From assembly GCA_013115125.1 (NCBI GenBank), contig JABANN010000180.1:1-56613 (forward strand): a stretch of DNA of 56,613 bases, in the 5' to 3' direction. Position 1 is the first letter of the stretch. Every line of letters starts with the position of its first letter. The position numbers were made by a program, and so were the translations under genes. A model generated the notes under the pieces. The model saw only the letters and a list, made by a program, of their open reading frames with translations, was not told the DNA's origin and did not search any database. Source of the DNA: Perkinsus olseni (Eukaryota; Perkinsozoa; Perkinsida). This document shows, in pieces, positions 54,664-56,613 of this stretch.

Positions 54664-56613
54664 ATGATATCGTCACACAACGAGAACGACGTGGACGTTA
54701 TCAATGAAGCAACCCCAGCCAGCACTGTGGCCGTCACCGACGACCTTCACCAGCGGAAGTTGATTCAAGTTGACTTTCAAGGGAAAACTGAGAGATTCTC
54801 GTACGCCATCAGCGCTCTTCTATTCGTCTCTGCTTCATTATTGATGGAGTAATTACGTTAAGTGTGAGTCTATAGTCTTAAGCTGGCACCGGCGCGCTGG
54901 ACTGGTTACACTCTCACCGAGTTGCTTTTTTCATACAATGGGCTTCATTCTGTACCGTTTTCATGGTCATGGACTCACAGCCTCTTTAGCTGGTGTAATC
55001 TCCTCAGGTTCAAGAGCACCAGCCAGCTCCTGACCCAACTGAAGTACTCCTTCTCCCTAGAGAACGCCCGAGCGATCGAGCTGAGGGACGTCGCCGTGGA
55101 CGCCGTCGTCCCGCTTGGTGATCTCGAAGATGGTGGACACTACACGCTCAAGGTAAGTCGCCACTCCGCTCGACCTCGTCCAACTAAGAGAATCGCGGTG
55201 CTGTTGTTTGGGCAGGTCGTCGGCCACACGCTGGCCTTTCAAGAAGGCTTCTCAACTCAGTGTCCCGTGCACAGGCTCATCACCCTGCCGGAGATCTGTC
55301 GGTACATCATCGACACTCCCTACTTTCAACGCTTGCGGAACGAAACGCAGCTCGGTAAGGTGGTCGTTCGTCACGGCTTGAAGAGAGATGCTTGCAGGTG
55401 CGGCTGGATACGTCTTCATGGGCGCCACTCACACGAGGTTCGAGCATTCCATCGGGGCCGCCTATCTCGCGTAAGTTGCCGCTATTATGGGAGCTAAATG
55501 CAGGGTGTGGGATTCGAACCGGGGATCTTTCGGTGTCTCTATCAGGAAGAAGATGGTTGACCAGTTGAGCTCCAACCAACCGGAATACGGTATCGACGAG
55601 GAAGACAAGCTCTGTGTCATAATCGCTGGCCTCTGTCACGACCTCGGCCACGGACCCTACTCGCACGTCTGGGACTCCCATGTAACCCTCCTTCTCACGT
55701 CGGACACGCCAATGTCGTGACGCCATCGATAATTTCAGGTGAACCCTGCCCTTGGCATTCATCACGGACACGAGACGATGAGCGTCAAGATGATGTCGGT
55801 TTACCCAGGATTGGCCATCCGTCGATTCTTCTGCTCCTTTCAGCGACATTCTGGTTGAGCATCTCCTCAAGACCACCGATTGCCCTTCCATTCGGGCTCT
55901 CTTCACTGAGAAGAACATTGCCTTCATTAAAGCCTGCATCGAGGTGACCGTCTCCATCGGAACTTCGCCATGCCATCTGCATTTTTCCAGCCACCGTCGC
56001 AACTACACGACCCCGACTTCGGCGAAGGCCATCGGGATGAGGTCGGCCTTCCCTTCACAGGCGCCTGGACGGCCGTGTCCTTGTGGTGGTTTGTCAGTTC
56101 TTTCGCTCCATCGGGAGGCCTCCGTCGAAGTTCTTCCTGCTGGAGATAGTTGCCAACAAGAAATGCGGTGTTGACGTGGACAAGCTGGACTACATCATAC
56201 GGTGATCATATCCACGCTTTCTCATTCTATGCTACATTACTGATCATCAGCAACTGATCTTAATGCTTCATCCGTGCTCCAATACTGCCTCTTAGTGCAT
56301 CACCTTTTCACTAATAGCGCTCATTGTACAAGAAGGAGACCGCCGTCAGATATCGTTGTTGGCATTCCGCTTCTGCTTCCGTCTGCAAGTTGTGAATGGA
56401 CAGAGCTTCTCCCTGGCGTGTTGCACGGATCAGAACTATTCATCTACTTCGTATCGATAGCTTATCCTCTTCTATGGCGCTGATAATAAAAGATGATGAT
56501 GATGAGTGCTGCTGCGATTTCCTCGCTGTTATATCTACCGGAGTTTATAAGCCAACGCTTGGCAATCTCCCCCATATCTTCTCATCTTCTCCTCAGGGAC
56601 TGCCACTACACAG
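54664..56613 (+). CDS. SAMHD1: SAMHD1-like HD-domain dNTP triphosphohydrolase, 5' part
   Basis: Hydrolyses dNTPs to nucleosides and triphosphate. Exons deduced: 54664-54800, 55008-55152, 55216-55354, 55398-55470, 55546-55681, 55739-55794, 55844-55943, 55991-56041, 56098-56201 and 56597 to beyond the window end. Phases agree throughout. Landmarks: [40 protein letters not shown] (first metal His), [13 protein letters not shown] (HD pair), [34 protein letters not shown] (last metal Asp) and the final exon opening with DCHYT. All four metal ligands are kept. Instead of a SAM domain, the first two exons encode a small beta-grasp-like region ([15 protein letters not shown], then [25 protein letters not shown]) resembling a PB1 or ubiquitin-like fold. 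Confidence 0.9.

Noticed and set aside
55505-55580. tRNA-like sequence on the minus strand with a perfect B-box (GGTTCGAATCC)
   Set aside because: The 5' half coincides with a well-supported SAMHD1 exon, the anticodon stem does not pair, and the apparent A-box is explained by coding sequence.

Overview
The window is nuclear DNA of a eukaryotic protist. Genes lie on both strands and carry many tiny introns (often 42-60 bp, mostly GT-AG, at least two GC-AG). The gene set (mitochondrial-type ALAS, dynein regulatory complex subunit DRC4/GAS8, bacterial-type TsaE and TsaD, a SAMHD1-like enzyme, lineage-specific secreted proteins) fits a flagellated alveolate. Perkinsus is my best guess; this is inference, not proven by the sequence.

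Left third (1-18 kb). A complete nine-exon cytochrome P450 (796-3067, +) is followed by a hairpin-rich spacer. On the minus strand come two tandem group II PLP decarboxylase (aromatic amino acid decarboxylase-like) genes. Copy A (about 4271-7990) keeps its key residues and carries a CGCGTTA-rich DNA element in an intron. Copy B (about 8050-10839) has lost the PLP lysine and the stacking histidine. Then follow a HAD-type phosphatase with a duplicated first catalytic exon (about 11940-13803), a DUF3431 protein (14290-15482) and a cytochrome b5 (17720-17965), all minus.

Middle (18-33 kb). A seven-exon F-box/LRR protein (18543-21317), a membrane-anchored thioredoxin (21833-22481) and a small secreted protein (23718-24209) lie on the plus strand. 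A PIF1-like helicase fragment, a relic of P450 exon 7, a DDE-transposase-like ORF (26032-27903, -), a tRNA-Phe/tRNA-His pair, a second complete P450 (29631-31913) and a second tRNA-Phe/tRNA-His pair follow. The order suggests a P450 plus tRNA-pair unit that was duplicated in tandem, after which the first P450 decayed and a transposon landed beside it.

Right part (33-56.6 kb). Intronless ALAS (33857-35383, -), DRC4/GAS8 (35876-39550, -), a small TIR element (39971-40186), galactose mutarotase (40754-42335, +), a coiled-coil protein (42513-43762, +), a multi-pass membrane alpha/beta-hydrolase-like protein lacking its nucleophile (44855-46991, -), then divergently tsaE (47121-48163, +) and tsaD (48693-50298, +), which act together in tRNA t6A formation in bacteria and organelles. 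A lineage-specific protein (50902-52341, +), a repeat-rich gene-poor stretch with a 99-N assembly gap, and the 5' part of a SAMHD1-like dNTPase (54664 to the window end) complete it.

Two introns (F-box/LRR and tsaE) are unusually long because they hold tandem arrays built from splice-site-like units. No rRNA, CRISPR array or virus-derived element was recognised. Exon borders were worked out by eye from splice signals, reading-frame phase and family motifs.
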